NCBI RefSeq assembly: GCF_026914185.1
Contig: NC_070562.1
Span: 310,001 to 374,000 of the forward strand
Length of the DNA stretch: 64,000 bases
Origin: Puccinia triticina
Lineage: Eukaryota > Basidiomycota > Pucciniomycetes > Pucciniales > Pucciniaceae
Direction: 5' to 3'
Under the pieces are notes generated by a model that saw only the letters and a list, made by a program, of their open reading frames with translations, searched no databases and was not told the origin of the DNA. The stretch's first letter is position 1. Every line of letters starts with the position of its first letter. This document shows, in pieces, positions 1-11,164 of this stretch. The position numbers and the translations under genes were made by a program.

Positions 1-62
1 ACGGCGAGCTGGACACATCCAGTTCCCTTGGAAGATTCCTCTCAGCAAGCTGGTTACATATG
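1..62. mobile_element. MITE-1, left fragment (non-autonomous hAT)
   Basis: This is the interior of a palindrome-rich element that begins before the window. It matches, in inverted orientation, the complete MITE-3 at 15310-16242 (the 'agctggatacata / tatgtatccagct' hairpins). It continues at 11475-11676 and 12866-13033. It was split by the gypsy-type element 63-11474, which duplicated ATATG (58-62 and 11475-11479). The insertion point is the centre of a ggatacatatgtatcc palindrome. Confidence 0.8.
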
Positions 63-209
63 TGTGAGACCCCTCCCAAGGTGTCACACAAATATCACAA
101 GACACAGAGCAGGACCCTTATAGTCTTGACTCCTCCTCACCTACCTAGCTCTGCAGAGATACTGATCTCTCATTGGTAGGTATGTACTCTCTCTCTCTTT
201 CCCTTTCAT
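63..209 (+). repeat. Gypsy-type 5' LTR, first part
   Basis: Matches 11165-11311 of the 3' LTR apart from scattered substitutions and a CT-repeat length difference. It is interrupted after tttcat by a hAT remnant and resumes at 1989. Confidence 0.9.
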
Positions 210-1988
210 CAACACTGCAACTGTTCCAATCCGTGGAAAGGTATTGGTTGGTATTGGCCCAAAATCCGGGCCAATAAACTGGATTTGTATCGACTGGACT
301 GGCTGAAACGATCCACATTATTGATGTCAAGTGTATTGGTCCAATTGGTCTAATACACCAGCCAGGGTCTTTGTGGATCGGGACTACCGATTTGATCCAT
401 GTAAATACCAGGGTGTGTTTTGATATTCTCATGTGCATCGGGTTAGGGCTTGGATTGACTGGGTATAGAGGAGCCCCAACCCACAATTTGCATAAAAATA
501 TGCAAATGCACCTTATCTACCGACGTGATTGGGAGATTGCCAAGAAATTGAACAATATCCTTGCTTTAAGTAACACCTTGTATTTTGTTTATCACTTATT
601 TGTTGAAAAAACAACAACTTAAACTGATTGGTCCCTCATGTTTTAACTAGGAATTCTATTTCATCACAAAGAAGATGGAAGCCGATACCTCGTCCGCATG
701 CCTGATGCTCACCGAATACCAATACATAAAGGAGATCATCAAGAAGAAGCAGTCCGCACCCGAACCAGAGTTCCAGGCTATGTTCAACAAAATGGCCTTT
801 AAGACTGAAACTTATCTCTGCGAGGCCCTCGACTGCGATGTAATTCTTCTTGCAATAGTTCTCAACCCAGCATATTGGCTCTCCATGTTTCAGGCATGGT
901 TCCCGAGTCACCAGTACGACACACCGAGTCACTGATCCGAGAGAAATATGAAGCTCGGAAATCTGAAGTCGATTCAGCTGCAAGGGAACATTCAATTGAA
1001 TGCTTGGCTCCGATCCCAAAGAAGTCCCAAGGCAGCAAGCATCACTGCCTGGTGGCGGATGTGGATTTTTTCCCTGAGACGAACCATGGCCCATTGGACG
1101 ACGTGATGACCGTTTATCTTGGGGGTAAATATAAGCTGCACTCATCTGATGCCGACCAGTGCCTCGACTGGTGGAAGGTGAGCAACAACCCAATGCTATG
1201 TAGAGCTACTCGAGAACGTTTGAACTAAATATTTACATGTTCATTGATTCAGGAACATGAACATGAATTTCCAATCTTATCAACATTAGCCCGGGACTAC
1301 TTGGCTTGCATTGCAACATCAGCTAGTGTTGAACGGACTTTCTCTGCCGCTGCAGATACATGTGGACAAGGCCAAGGTGGTTTGGCTGCGCAAACGATCA
1401 AGAGATGTGTTAGTTCCCATCAGTGGCTCAAGCAGGGAGTCAAACCCAATGGCTATTTCTCCAAAGCTCAACTTTTAGTTGAATCATGTATGGAAGACAC
1501 AGAAATGATCAAGACCAGAAAGGTGCCCAATCTCCCTATTTCATCTTCTATCTATCCCGGCCCATACCATAGTCTGTCTCTTATGCAGAGTCCAAGCCCC
1601 ATAATATACACCACTTTTACTAAGGGGCCACATAGCTGCTAGTTAAATATATAAATAGTTACAATATACAAAAAGTAAAGCTAGTTAAATATCTAAATAC
1701 AATATACACAAAGTAAAGAGTTAAACTTATACACAAAGAAACCATGGGGTAAAGAATTATACACACAAAAAAAAGCCCTGCGATCCCGGATCGGATTTTT
1801 ACCGGTATTGCAAGACAATCCATGATGTGAGCTGAGTATGTATTGGTTTGACAGATCCGATCCCATGGATTGGATTGCCCCGGCTATCCGTTACCCTGCC
1901 TTGGGAAAACTATGGAACAAAATTAAATCTGATCCATGGTATTGCCGATACGATCCACGGATTGGAACAGTTGCAGTGTTGCTTTAAG
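210..1988 (+). mobile_element. Decayed hAT element inserted in the gypsy 5' LTR
   Basis: The ends are long inverted repeats: caacactgcaactgttcc at 210 and its reverse complement ending at 1981. The flanking LTR repeats TTTCAT (204-209 and 1989-1994). The right end carries about seven extra bases (ctttaag) absent from the left, so the left tip may have been trimmed. A broken hAT transposase lies inside on the plus strand (675-1642). Confidence 0.75.
675..1642 (+). pseudogene. hAT transposase C-terminal remnant
   Basis: The 675-930 part reads as the end of a hAT catalytic domain (EALDCDVILLAIVLNPAYW, then FQAWFP). A frameshift near 925-933 moves the reading to the next frame (ESLIREKYEAR). A phase-0 intron at 1178-1252 (GTGAGC...ttcag) joins CLDWWK to EHEHEFPILS. 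The hAT dimerisation signature follows (LACIATSASVERTFSAAAD). The N-terminal BED zinc finger and the first catalytic Asp region are absent, so this cannot make an active transposase. Confidence 0.8.
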
Positions 1989-2155
1989 TTTCATTCTTCC
2001 ATTTCCACCAGTTGTAGATACAGAGAGATACTGATCTCTCATTGCTAGATCATCCTTATCTGCAATTCAGCATATTTGGGCACTATAACCTTTGAGACAA
2101 GTTCTCCATGCCATCCAGTCAGCCTTCAGTGAAGAGTCCAAACGGGACTCATACA
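1989..2155 (+). repeat. Gypsy-type 5' LTR, second part
   Basis: Continues the LTR interrupted at 209 and matches 11309-11474. It ends ggactcataca; the element interior starts at 2156 with a T-tract. No obvious tRNA 3'-end primer-binding site follows. Confidence 0.85.
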
Positions 2156-2488
2156 CTTTTTTTTTCTAGCCCACAACAGCAAACCTGGAATTTTGTTTTA
2201 CAGCCTTATCCTTCTTTTGCACCCAATCAACCAGATTGTTACCCTCCTTATAATATTGATCATCGCCCCTTTCCTTTCGACCCGCTCAACCATCACCTCC
2301 TTTTTTTCCTTGCGACCTTGGACTCTCTGCTAGATCACGAACAAACCAAACTTGCCACCCGTCCTCCTTGTGCAGCGGACAACTTCATACACACCGTATT
2401 GACTTCCTCCCATCTCAACAAATCTCTAGTTTTGCCAACGGCTTCTTGATCTCGGTGACCTATCCAATGTCAACCCTCCTCACCAACT
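2156..2488 (+). other. Gypsy-type element interior, left remnant
   Basis: About 330 bp between the 5' LTR and the Cop-M insertion. An open frame at 2108-2449 starts inside the LTR and is rich in Pro, Ser and Leu. I recognise no gag, protease or RT motif in it. The last five bases (CAACT, 2484-2488) are the target duplicated by Cop-M. Confidence 0.5.
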
Positions 2489-3061
2489 TAATGGAGACTA
2501 AGCCGGGGGACCTGAGACAACAGCGTATGAGCTGTGAGCACGCGAATGAGCAGACACGACGACCAGTGGTGGATGCACACCTGAGACAACAGTGTATGAG
2601 CTGTGAGCACGTAAATGAGCAGACACAACGACCAGTGGTGGTTGCACACCTGCGGACAACCGGGAAAGGGAGTTTGGAGTGAGTGGGTGAATGATATTGT
2701 AAATTAGTGATGAATGAAAATGCAAGACAACAATATACCAACCTGAGACAACAGCGTATGAGCTGTGAGCACGCGAATGAGCAGACACGACGACCAGTGG
2801 TGGATGTACACCTGAAGAACACAAAGAATGAGATGAGAACACTAGAAACGGGGATGAGAGTGATAGAAGTGAGTGCATACCTGCGGACAACCGGGAAAGG
2901 GAGTTTGGAGTGAGTGGGTGAATGATATTGTAGAGTAGTGATGAATAGAGTACAACGTGGAGAGTGAAAGTTGAACTAAATACATCATGGTTAGGTTTAC
3001 AACATCATGGTTTGCTCCGCAGTAACTAACTCCGGCGGCCACGCCGTTATGTGCCTCAATA
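2489..3061 (-). repeat. Cop-M 3' LTR
   Basis: Aligns with 8366-8776 but is about 160 bp longer because a block of 69-bp repeats and the following gggaaagggagtttggagtg segment is present twice. Confidence 0.9.
2510..2647. repeat. 69-bp tandem repeat inside the Cop-M LTR
   Basis: The unit begins acctgagacaacagcgtatg. Copies start at 2510 and 2579, a diverged restart is at 2648, and another copy occurs near 2740. The 5' LTR carries two units (8388 onwards). Copy number therefore differs between the two LTRs of one element. Confidence 0.85.
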
Positions 3062-3074
3062 CCCCCCCTCTCTC
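3062..3074 (-). other. Cop-M polypurine tract
   Basis: The minus strand reads gagagaggggggg immediately before the 3' LTR, the expected place for the plus-strand DNA primer. Confidence 0.75.
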
Positions 3075-5098
3075 ATTGCCGGTTAATCTTGAGATTGGCT
3101 AGGACGTTGAGGTGCTTCTGCCTGCCAAGTGCCTTTGTGCACATGTCCACCTTCATCTTGTTGGTTGAAATGTAGTTGATGTGAATGAGGCCGGTGTCGT
3201 GTATTTTGCGCAACCAGTGGTATAAAATGTCAATATGCTTGGAGCGCTGTTGAAAGATTGGATTTGTTGCTAAGGCGATGGCACTCTGATTGTCGACAAA
3301 GATCTCGAAGCGTTTGGTATGTTTGATTGATAGACTGGTGAAGAGATATTTCAGCCATACAGATTCCTGAACTCCTTCAAACATCACCCTGTATTCTGCT
3401 TCAGTTGTTGATGTCGAGACTGGTTGCTGCTTCTTAGAACGCCATGATAGAAGGTTGCCCCCAAAGAGGGTCACGTAGCCGGAATAGGATCGACGGTTGT
3501 CGGTGCAGTTAGCAAAGTCTGCATCTGTGTAGACCGATACATCTTGCAAGTTGCTTGTTCCTTCTAGTAAAATTCCGTGAGATTTTGTGCCGGCGAGATA
3601 CCTGAGCAGGTGTTGAACTGCTTTCCAGTGGGAAATCCCCGGCTTTTTGAGGTGTTGAGAAAGTTGAGAGACGGTGAATGAGATTTCCGGCCGTGTTGAG
3701 ACGGCTATATAGTTGGGCAAGCCCAGCGCTTAGCAATAGTTGATTTTGAGCTGCAAGAAGGATTGATGCTGCCTGTCCAACCTTTTTACCAAGCAAGTTT
3801 TTTGAACCATGGGCGTCGAGGTTGGGTGGCAGTTCAACAGTCCGTAATTTTCCAAGATTGATTGAGTGTAGGTTTCCTGGTTGAGTAGGATGCTTGATTT
3901 CATTGGTCTTGATAGTTTGATCCCCAGAATATGCTGTGCTTCGCCAAGATCTTCCATGCAAAATTTGGCTGAAATAAGATTTTTGAATCTATTGACATCA
4001 TGACTGATGATTATCATGTCGTAGTCATAGACATGAACGAAGCATTCCCATCCCTCCACTTGGGAAGTGAAAAGACAGGGATTGGCAGGACAGGGTTTGA
4101 AGTTGATGGAGACAAAAAAGGACTTCAACTCCGCGTACCATACTCTGGGCGCCTGTTTTAAACTGTAGATAGCTTTGTGTAGTTTCAGACAGTAGCCTTT
4201 GGGAATGTCCAGCCCAGGTGGAGGTTGCAGATAGACTGAATCTTTGAGTTTGCAGTTAAGGAATGCATTTTTTGCATCCATCTGGTGAATTGAGTATCCC
4301 CAAGATAGTCCAACAATGAGGGCGGCTCTCAGACTTGTAGAACAACCGGTTGGCGCATAGGTGAATCCGTAGCCTTCTTTTTGTTGAGAACCCTGCGCGC
4401 AGAGCCTTGCTTTGAATTTGAAGACAACACCTTCTGAGTTTTTCTTCTTCCTGAAGACCCAGACTGTCCCAAGTAGGGACTCGTCTCCAGGAAGAGTTTC
4501 AATGGACCATACTTTGAGATCCTTCATCGCCGCTAGTTCTGACTCCACCGCATGGGTCCAGGAGGACGCATCCAATGACAGCATTGCTTCTTTGTGAGTT
4601 TTGGGGATATTTGATGCCGCAAGGGCCATTGCGAGGTTAGCTCTTTGTTTTGTGTGAAGAATGTGGGAAGGATCAATGTTCAAGCTGATGTTTTTCGGGA
4701 CAACGTTGGAGGTAAGCAGAATGTCGTATCCTGGACGAGGCGGAGGAGGCGCAATTGGTTGAGGCGGTGGGGCAGGTGGCGGATCGGTTTCTTGAAGCCT
4801 GTCAGCTTGCTTGTTGACTTCAGGGTCGTGGAAGAAGGAGTTAGCGTCTATGAATGGAGGGTCAGGGTCCAGTTTGTCTTCAGCGGATCTCCAGTCGAGG
4901 ACGTCTTGCATTGCAGTTGTTGAGGGAGATTCGTTGAGAGGTGGCTCTTCAACAAGTTCATCAAAGTCTGATGGAGTGAGAGGATCAAAGTGGGAAGATG
5001 GATCAGCTGGGGAGAAGGTGGAGACTCCTGGGAAGTCTGTCACGTTGAAGGTTACGTTGTGACAGCGCTCCACTTTCCCCCCTGGGAGGAGGACATGC

Positions 5099-5188
5099 TG
5101 TAAGACTCAAAAGTGGTTGTGAAACCCTTTTGCTGAATGGAGCAGGGGATGAAGGAGGTGCAAGCTCTGCCCTTCTATACTACCAGCT

Positions 5189-5219
<31 letters not shown>

Positions 5220-5999
5220 TTAATAAGTGATAGGAGTGGTTAGCTCAAGATAAGTTTCTCGTGACACAGTATAAAAAGGTTGTTATTCAGTATGTAAGAG
5301 TTGTTATATGTAAGTGAGAGGGTTGAGTGGGTACGTAAGTGTTTTGGGTGATGGGTGAGTATAAAACTTGATGAGTAATAAACTGAGGAACTACAAATGG
5401 GGGGGAAGAGAGCTCCTTATATAGACAAATGTGAGGGATTTTGGCTCCAGGGCAGCCCCTGAGTGAGGTATTTTAGCTTGCCTGGACTGTACAACATGAG
5501 GGAGTTAAGAGTGAGTGGCTGTGTACAATTTATGCAAGGGGTGCATACATGAGGAGGGGCTGTGCCAGATGATGTCATAATTTATGCAAGGGGTGCATAA
5601 GCTGTGCAGGGAATGATCATGTGATGTAATAAGACCAAACAAAGTGGAGTTAGAAGGAACTAGAATGCGGGGAACCATTCAGTTGAAGGGGCACAGCCTG
5701 CAGGGGCAGTGCTGCATGATGTCATGTACATAACAAACAAAACCAAACCAATATATGTAGTGGGGATAGAATGGTGCGGGGAATGTGACTTGAGGCGCCT
5801 GACAGGTGGTTGACTGGGTGCTACAGGTTGTCCAGAGGGTCTAACTTCCAGTGTAGTGGGGCTCCAGTGATGCTTCCAGTGGGGAATAGGGGTTACTTTA
5901 GCCGTGGAGTCCATTTATGGTGTCGAATGGATGGTATCTTGAGGCCTTCTGTATGTACACAAGAAAAACTTTTGATTTTTTACATTTTTGCGTACCGCA
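5099..5999 (-). repeat. Solo LTR-B, copy 1
   Basis: In minus orientation it starts TGCGGTACGC and ends GAGTCTTACA, and is 901 bp long. It aligns end to end with LTR-B copies at 11677, 50055 and 52269. Flanks are ATGC (5095-5098) and ACGC (6000-6003), a 4-bp duplication with one mismatch. A TATATAAGG box lies near 5420 (minus strand), as in the other copies. No internal region or partner LTR is present, so this is a solo LTR. Confidence 0.85.
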
Positions 6000-6391
6000 A
6001 CGCCAGTTGTGTGTCCCCAGCTGATAACCAACAAGTAGGCCCTTTTTTGCAGTGTCGCCAAATTTTCTGTTGCAAAGTTGTTTTGGAATATTCACGTAGG
6101 CTTGGCAACCGAAGGGTTTGAGACGTGAGATGTTGAAAGGAGAACCAAACCACAGGTTGTGGGGCGTATCCCACTTGAGTTTGCGCATGGGAGTTATATT
6201 CTCAAGTAGAACCGCCGTTGAAACTGCTTCTCCCCAGTACTCAGACGGAAGCTTCGCCTGTTTGAGCATACATCTGGCTTTCTCTGATGTCAATCTGTTC
6301 CCGCGTTCAGCAACTGAGTTTTGTTGGGGCATGTATGGAGCAGTTACTTGCACAGTGATTCCTTTTGATTTTAAGAAATTGAGGAACTCAT

Positions 6392-6604
6392 GTAGAGACT
6401 GTAAAATGAAGATGTGTCTGGTGAGAGTCGAACTCACGACCTCAGCTATGCTGAGACACATACTAGAGTGCTGCCTTTACCAACTAGGCTACAGACGCTT
6501 GTGGCTGCCAGCTGGGTGGTTGGTTGGTAGTGCTCATGGGTCGATCCAACAGCCCTCCATACTGTGGTGATACATCATGGTAGCAGACTAACAGACAACT
6601 CAAC
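6392..6604 (-). mobile_element. tRNA-derived SINE, copy 1
   Basis: 213 bp flanked by a 7-bp duplication AACTCAT on the plus strand (6385-6391 and 6605-6611). Excision restores the Cop-M integrase motif (NSNEFLNFLKSKG). In minus orientation it begins GTTGAGTTGTCTG and ends CAGTCTCTAC. The second half is tRNA-like: box A TAGCCTAGTTGG, D-stem GCCT/AGGC, a CTCAGC-ata-GCTGAG variable-arm hairpin, box B GAGTTCGACTC with T-stem GTGAG/CTCAC, and a closing CAGACAC that pairs with GCGTCTG. The long variable arm points to a class II tRNA (Leu or Ser type). There is no poly(A) tail. The near-identical second copy is at 44534-44747. Confidence 0.88.
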
Positions 6605-8351
6605 AACTCATTTGAGTTGAATTCCCCACCACCGTCAAAGATGATAGTTTTGATGTTGCGAGAGTGATAATTTGTGACTTCTTGGTAGTATTGCATGAAA
6701 AATGAGAATGTTTTGGATTTCTTGGAAAGCAAGTACAGATGACTATATCGGGTGTAGTAGTCTGTGATTTTAAGATAGTATTCCTTGCCTCCAAACAAAG
6801 GTGGATTGATTCAACCGCTGAGGTCCATGTAGACGTACTCTAGTGGTTGTGAAGCTTCAGGAAGAGAGCCAGGGAATGGCAATCAATGAGATTTAGACAA
6901 AGAACAAGCTTCGCAGTTAATCCTTGCGGCTTGGATGTTAGGGAACATCTTTTTCAAAGCCTTGAGGTTTGGGTGGCCAGCAGATCTGTGGAGTGTGTTT
7001 GCGTCAACTGATGTTGCTTGTTTGGCGAATGCTGGATGAGGAGACTGACCTTGAACGCCAGGGGCTAGCTTGATGTTGCAAACTCCTCCTAACACTGCCG
7101 CTGAAAGAATGACAGCGTTGTTGCGAACTAGATCAAAGGTCTTTGGTCCAGTTCTTGACATGTCACAGCCTTGTTTGAAGAGTCGTCCAAAGCTGATCAG
7201 ATTTCCCGCTAGATCAGGCACATGGAGCGCTTTCAGCTTGAGGGAGGAACCATCGTTGGCAATGATAGATACGTAGCCTTCACCGGCGGACTCAAGTGTA
7301 TTGCTGTCGGTAAGAGAGATGAGGGTGGATCTAGTGTGGTAGTCCGTGAATCTGGATTGATCACTGAACATGTGGTGACTTGCTCCGCTGTCAAGGAAGC
7401 AGACGTCGGTTGATTTTACTGCGGCGAGGGCTTGACGGATGCACAAAAGCCCGCTGCTTGTGGTGCTGACCAAGGAAGAGTCCTTGTTGTCTTGGGGATT
7501 CGTAGAGGTTGCTGCGTTGGCAGCCGGCTTCTTCTTCTTGAGTTGGAGACACTCGGAGGCTGAGTGTTTGGTCTTTGGATTGTGGAAGCCAGGAGAACAA
7601 ACCGGCCAGGAAGGTGCTTTTCCAGACGATGAGGAGGGAGCTTTTCTGGTTGATGATGCCATAAGATCTGATTCCTGTTTGATAGAAGGAGCTGTGGATG
7701 ACAATGAAATTGGTGCTTGGTCTCCTTGTTTTCCTTCTAGAAGATCTTGAAGAATATCCAGAGTGAGGGGACGCTTGGTGATGAGAATGTCTTGAAGGTT
7801 AAGCAACAAGGGTAGTCGGGATAGCCGGAATTCTGACATCCATGTTTCATGGAGTGTAAATTCTACTGGAGCTTTCACGATTTTAACTCTGACGGCTTTG
7901 ATGCTGCTGAGGCAATCATTGAGGTCGGTGAGGAATCCAGCGACATCGTTTAGCGTTTGAATGTGATCGAGAAGAACTCCTGTACAACCTTTGCTTGATT
8001 GTCACCTGTCTTCGCCTCGAAATGAGCTTTGATGAGGAGCCAGATGGCTCTGGGATCATTCTTGTTGGTAGGCTTGACAAACTGGGTGCAATACTTGGTT
8101 CCAAGGTAGAGAGATAAAATACCAGCTGATTTTCCCATCTCTTTGCTGTAAGTGAGTGCGGCAGTGGCTTTGGTAGGTACAACAGTTGTGTTGTTGATGT
8201 ACATTTTGAGACCTTGTACTTGGAGATACGCCTTAATCTGTCCCTTCCAGGTAGAGAATGGGACGTTGTCGAGAGATTGAAGGGCATTCTTGTGTTTGGA
8301 CATGATGAAGGTGTCGTTCTGTTGTTGCTCGTAATAGGTCTGGTTACGCTT

Positions 8352-8365
8352 CTGGGCTCATAACC
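8352..8365 (-). promoter_or_regulatory. Cop-M primer-binding site (initiator tRNA-Met anticodon arm)
   Basis: The minus strand directly after the 5' LTR reads GGTTATGAGCCCAG. Its complement, CTGGGCTCATAACC, contains the anticodon loop CTCATAA and flanking stem of fungal initiator tRNA-Met. This is the internal, half-tRNA type of priming site known from Drosophila copia, not a tRNA 3'-end site. Confidence 0.75.
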
Positions 8366-8776
8366 TAATGGAGACTAAGCCGGGCGACCTGAGACAACAG
8401 CGTATGAGCTGTGAGCACGCGAATGAGCAGACACGACGACCAGTGGTGGATGCACACCTGAGACAACAGCGTATGAGCTGTGAGCACGCGAATGAGCAGA
8501 CACAACAACCAGTGGTGGATGTACACCTGAAGAACACAAAGAATGAGATGAGAACACTAGAAACGGGGATGAGAGTGATAGAAGTGAGTGCATACCTGCA
8601 GACAACTGGGAAAGGGAGTTTGGAGTGAGTGGGTGAATGATATTGTAGAGTAGTGATGAATAGAGTACAACGTGGAGAGTGAAAGTTGAACTAAATACAT
8701 CATGGTTAGGTTTACAACATCATGGTTTGCTCCGCAGTAACTAACTCCGGCGGCCGCGCCATTATGTGCCTCAATA
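8366..8776 (-). repeat. Cop-M 5' LTR
   Basis: 411 bp, ending at TSD CAACT (8777-8781). It has two 69-bp units, whereas the 3' LTR has an additional duplicated block. Confidence 0.9.
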
Positions 8777-9360
8777 CAACTTGACCTTTTATTTTGTCGG
8801 CCCGCTTCCCTCAAATGGCGAACTCAACATGATCCTTACGTGTGTCTGCAGGGTATCGGGGCTCGCAAAGTTCATTCGGTTTGAACAGGCTGATGCACCT
8901 GAAAAAACAGCCAGCCGCTTCTTCGACAGCTGGATGACCGCATTCGGAGCTCCAACCACCTTGATATGTAACCTTGACGAAACCTGGAAATTTCGATTGT
9001 CTGAAACCCTTCTGAACAAGCATCAAGTGAAAATTCACATGTTATTGGCCCCTCCACAAGCCAACAGGTCCAAGAACGGTGGGACAACAGTCAAGAAAAT
9101 TGTGCAAGACTTCACAGCCAAGCGGCAAAGCAACTGGCTAGGAACTCTACCTGCTTTAACATTTGCAATCAACACAAATATCAACCTTGCTACGGGGCTT
9201 AGCCCATTTGAGTATGCTTTTCAAAAAGAGCGATCTAAACCTCTACTGCGACCCGCCGCCGCCCCCAAACCTCCGCTCCCAAACCTCCGCCCGCCAACTC
9301 ACTCGCTCCTCAACCTACCATCGCCAGCCCAACCGCTTCAGCCTCTTCACCTAGCTCGCT
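8777..9360 (+). pseudogene. Ty3/gypsy integrase remnant
   Basis: The core domain is recognisable from FVGPLPS near the start, GAPTTLICNLDE in the middle, and LPALTFAINTN and ATGLSPFEYAF at the end. All three catalytic acids appear lost: the Asp expected just before FVGPLP is Tyr, the second Asp region reads LICNLDE, and the Glu region reads SKNGGTTVKK. The frame ends at a stop near 9360. It belongs to the gypsy-type element 63-11474 and starts right after the Cop-M insertion. Confidence 0.75.
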
Positions 9361-11164
9361 GAACCTCTTGACTACCTACTTACAAGCACCAAACTCCTTA
9401 GCACCAGCCTCCTCGGCCACACTGGCCGCCCCTTTGTCCAAAGACTCAGCCCGTTCAGCCTCTTCACCTAGCTCACCGAACCACTCAACTACCTACTCGC
9501 CGCCTGTACTTCCTCCGCCACGTACCCTATTGCCCATCATGGCAAAACCTGCCTCCTTGGCCGCACCGGCCACCCCTTTGTCCGTAAACCCAGTCCATTC
9601 AGCCAACCAACCCGTTCCCAACCTACCTTCCATGACAGTTGTTGTCAACTCTGACACTGCGCCATTGCCCTCCCCAGTCTCAATTTTCTCGCCTCGCCGG
9701 TGTGCCTTGCCACCATTGTCTGACTTGGCCCCTTCCTCTCCTTGGCTGTTAGCTGCTACACTGGCCATATCAGCGACCTCATCAACTCTGTGCATCCAAC
9801 ATCGCTCGCTGACCCGTCAAGAAGTTGGCTCACTGCCTCCCTCCTTGCTCCCATCAGTCTTCCCTTCTCCTCCATCCTTGCGCGTTGCATCCCGTCAACT
9901 TCACCCTTGCTGCCCCTCAAATCGCTTGGCCTTTGCCAGAACTTCCTCCACCGCTGCCCTTACTCCCAAAACGCCGTTGATCTCATCCACACTACCGTTG
10001 AATGGTTGCTTTTCAAAACCGTTCGCCATTTTTTCACCACTCCTACAAGCAACGGGACCGCCAAATCTTGACAAAATACCGTGTTCTCCTGATCTGCTCC
10101 CATCTGGTCTTCCAGATCCGCCCAAGCCACAGGACTTCCTTGTCACCACTGACAAGGACCGCAATACCAACCCATTGAAACCCTGCCGCACCTCAAACAG
10201 TCTGAGAAACCTTGAACAATGCCTCTTACAGATACGAATGCTCCTCGGGGACCGATTTGACCGGTGCCACCCTCCGCAAGCAGCACACACCCCACATGGT
10301 TCTTCCGCCCTTTTACCGCCAATATCTTCTGCCCCCCTGTCTCTGACCTCTTCTGCTTCACCTCCAACGGTGGGCTGATACACTAACTGTATTGTTAGTT
10401 TTTTCCACTGCACTACACAAATAATACTGTTATCCTTGATTTTATTGCAATAACAATACATCTTTTTGATGTTATTCTTTTTGGCTGTTATTGTATTGTT
10501 AGTGTAGCTGAAATATGCCAGGTTAACAATAACCAAATCCTAGTTTCATGATTGTTATCTGTTGTTATTCCTGATAACAAATACAATAACTGTTGGTTTA
10601 TCTCTGCAATTAATGATAAAATTACTTTCAGTGTATTGATATTTTTGGTAGTAAAGTTGGTTTTGTGTTACAAAAAAAATAAATCTGGGACATGATGTTT
10701 TATAAATCATTTTCTAGAGGCTAAAAACCATGAAATAACAGATACTGTAGTGCAGAAGATTGTGATCCTAACTCTTATACACTAACTTTCAGGGAAATGT
10801 TGGTTATCCAAAATAAATACACTACCAGTTAGTGTATTTTGAGTGTATTCTGGATAACAATACCCAAGATCTTCAATGAGAAACTTTGGATACACTAACT
10901 TTTAGTGTATTGGGCTATAATTGGGGAGAAAAATACCCCAATTGTCTCGCCAAATAACCACGGATACACTAACAGATATTGGCCCGTAGCGTAGTGGCCC
11001 ATTGTTGCTCCCTCTGCCCTTAAAATGACACAACAAACTCAACTCCATCCTGCCATTCCACACACGAGTCCCCCCTTTCCTCAATTACCCTTTTTGCCTT
11101 ACCTTACCCCTTGTTTTCAACCATTTCTTTTCCCTCCTTTTTTCTTTTTTATAGGAGGGGAGAC
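9361..11164 (+). other. Gypsy-type element interior, 3' part, no recognised gene
   Basis: 9368-10378 is a Pro/Ser/Leu-rich open frame without any motif I recognise; the opposite strand is also open for long stretches, so composition may be the cause. 10376-10985 is AT-rich and repeats TACACTAAC at about 10380, 10779, 10890 and 10972, with inverted forms (GTTAGTGTA) between, which may be a small insertion. A T/C-rich stretch precedes the purine tract at 11153-11164. Confidence 0.5.

Larger units (their letters stand above)
3073..8303 (-). pseudogene. Cop-M gag-pol, broken
   Basis: Gag opens at 8303 and shifts frame near 7950-7880. A CCHC-like knuckle lies near 7610. The protease motif is DSGASHH (about 7400). 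The GAG-pre-integrase H/C residues end near 6885. The integrase core (IIFDGGGEFNSNE, then QQNSVAERGNR) is cut by the SINE between N-E and F-L-N-F-L. It runs into NWR at about 6003, where LTR-B copy 1 interrupts it, and resumes as VLLPGGKVE near 5095. RT runs 5073-3730 and RNase H (YTDADFA, TEAEYR, VDNQSA) 3720-3073, with a frame break between them. The RT catalytic box reads VYDYDM where copia elements have YVDDM, so the active site is damaged as well. Confidence 0.88.
2489..8776 (-). mobile_element. Cop-M, Ty1/copia retrotransposon on the minus strand
   Basis: The 5-bp target duplication CAACT lies at 2484-2488 and 8777-8781. LTRs start TATTGAGGCAC and end TCTCCATTA in element orientation: 3' LTR 2489-3061 (573 bp) and 5' LTR 8366-8776 (411 bp). 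A purine tract (gagagaggggggg, plus-strand 3062-3074) adjoins the 3' LTR. The primer-binding site adjoins the 5' LTR and matches the anticodon arm of initiator tRNA-Met. The coding order gag, zinc knuckle, protease, integrase, RT, RNase H is that of Ty1/copia. A SINE (6392-6604) and a solo LTR (5099-5999) interrupt the integrase and integrase-RT region. Confidence 0.9.

Noticed and set aside
9368..10378. 336-codon Pro/Ser-rich open frame
   Set aside because: No motif, compositional bias, and long open frames also on the other strand; it lies in a decayed LTR element.
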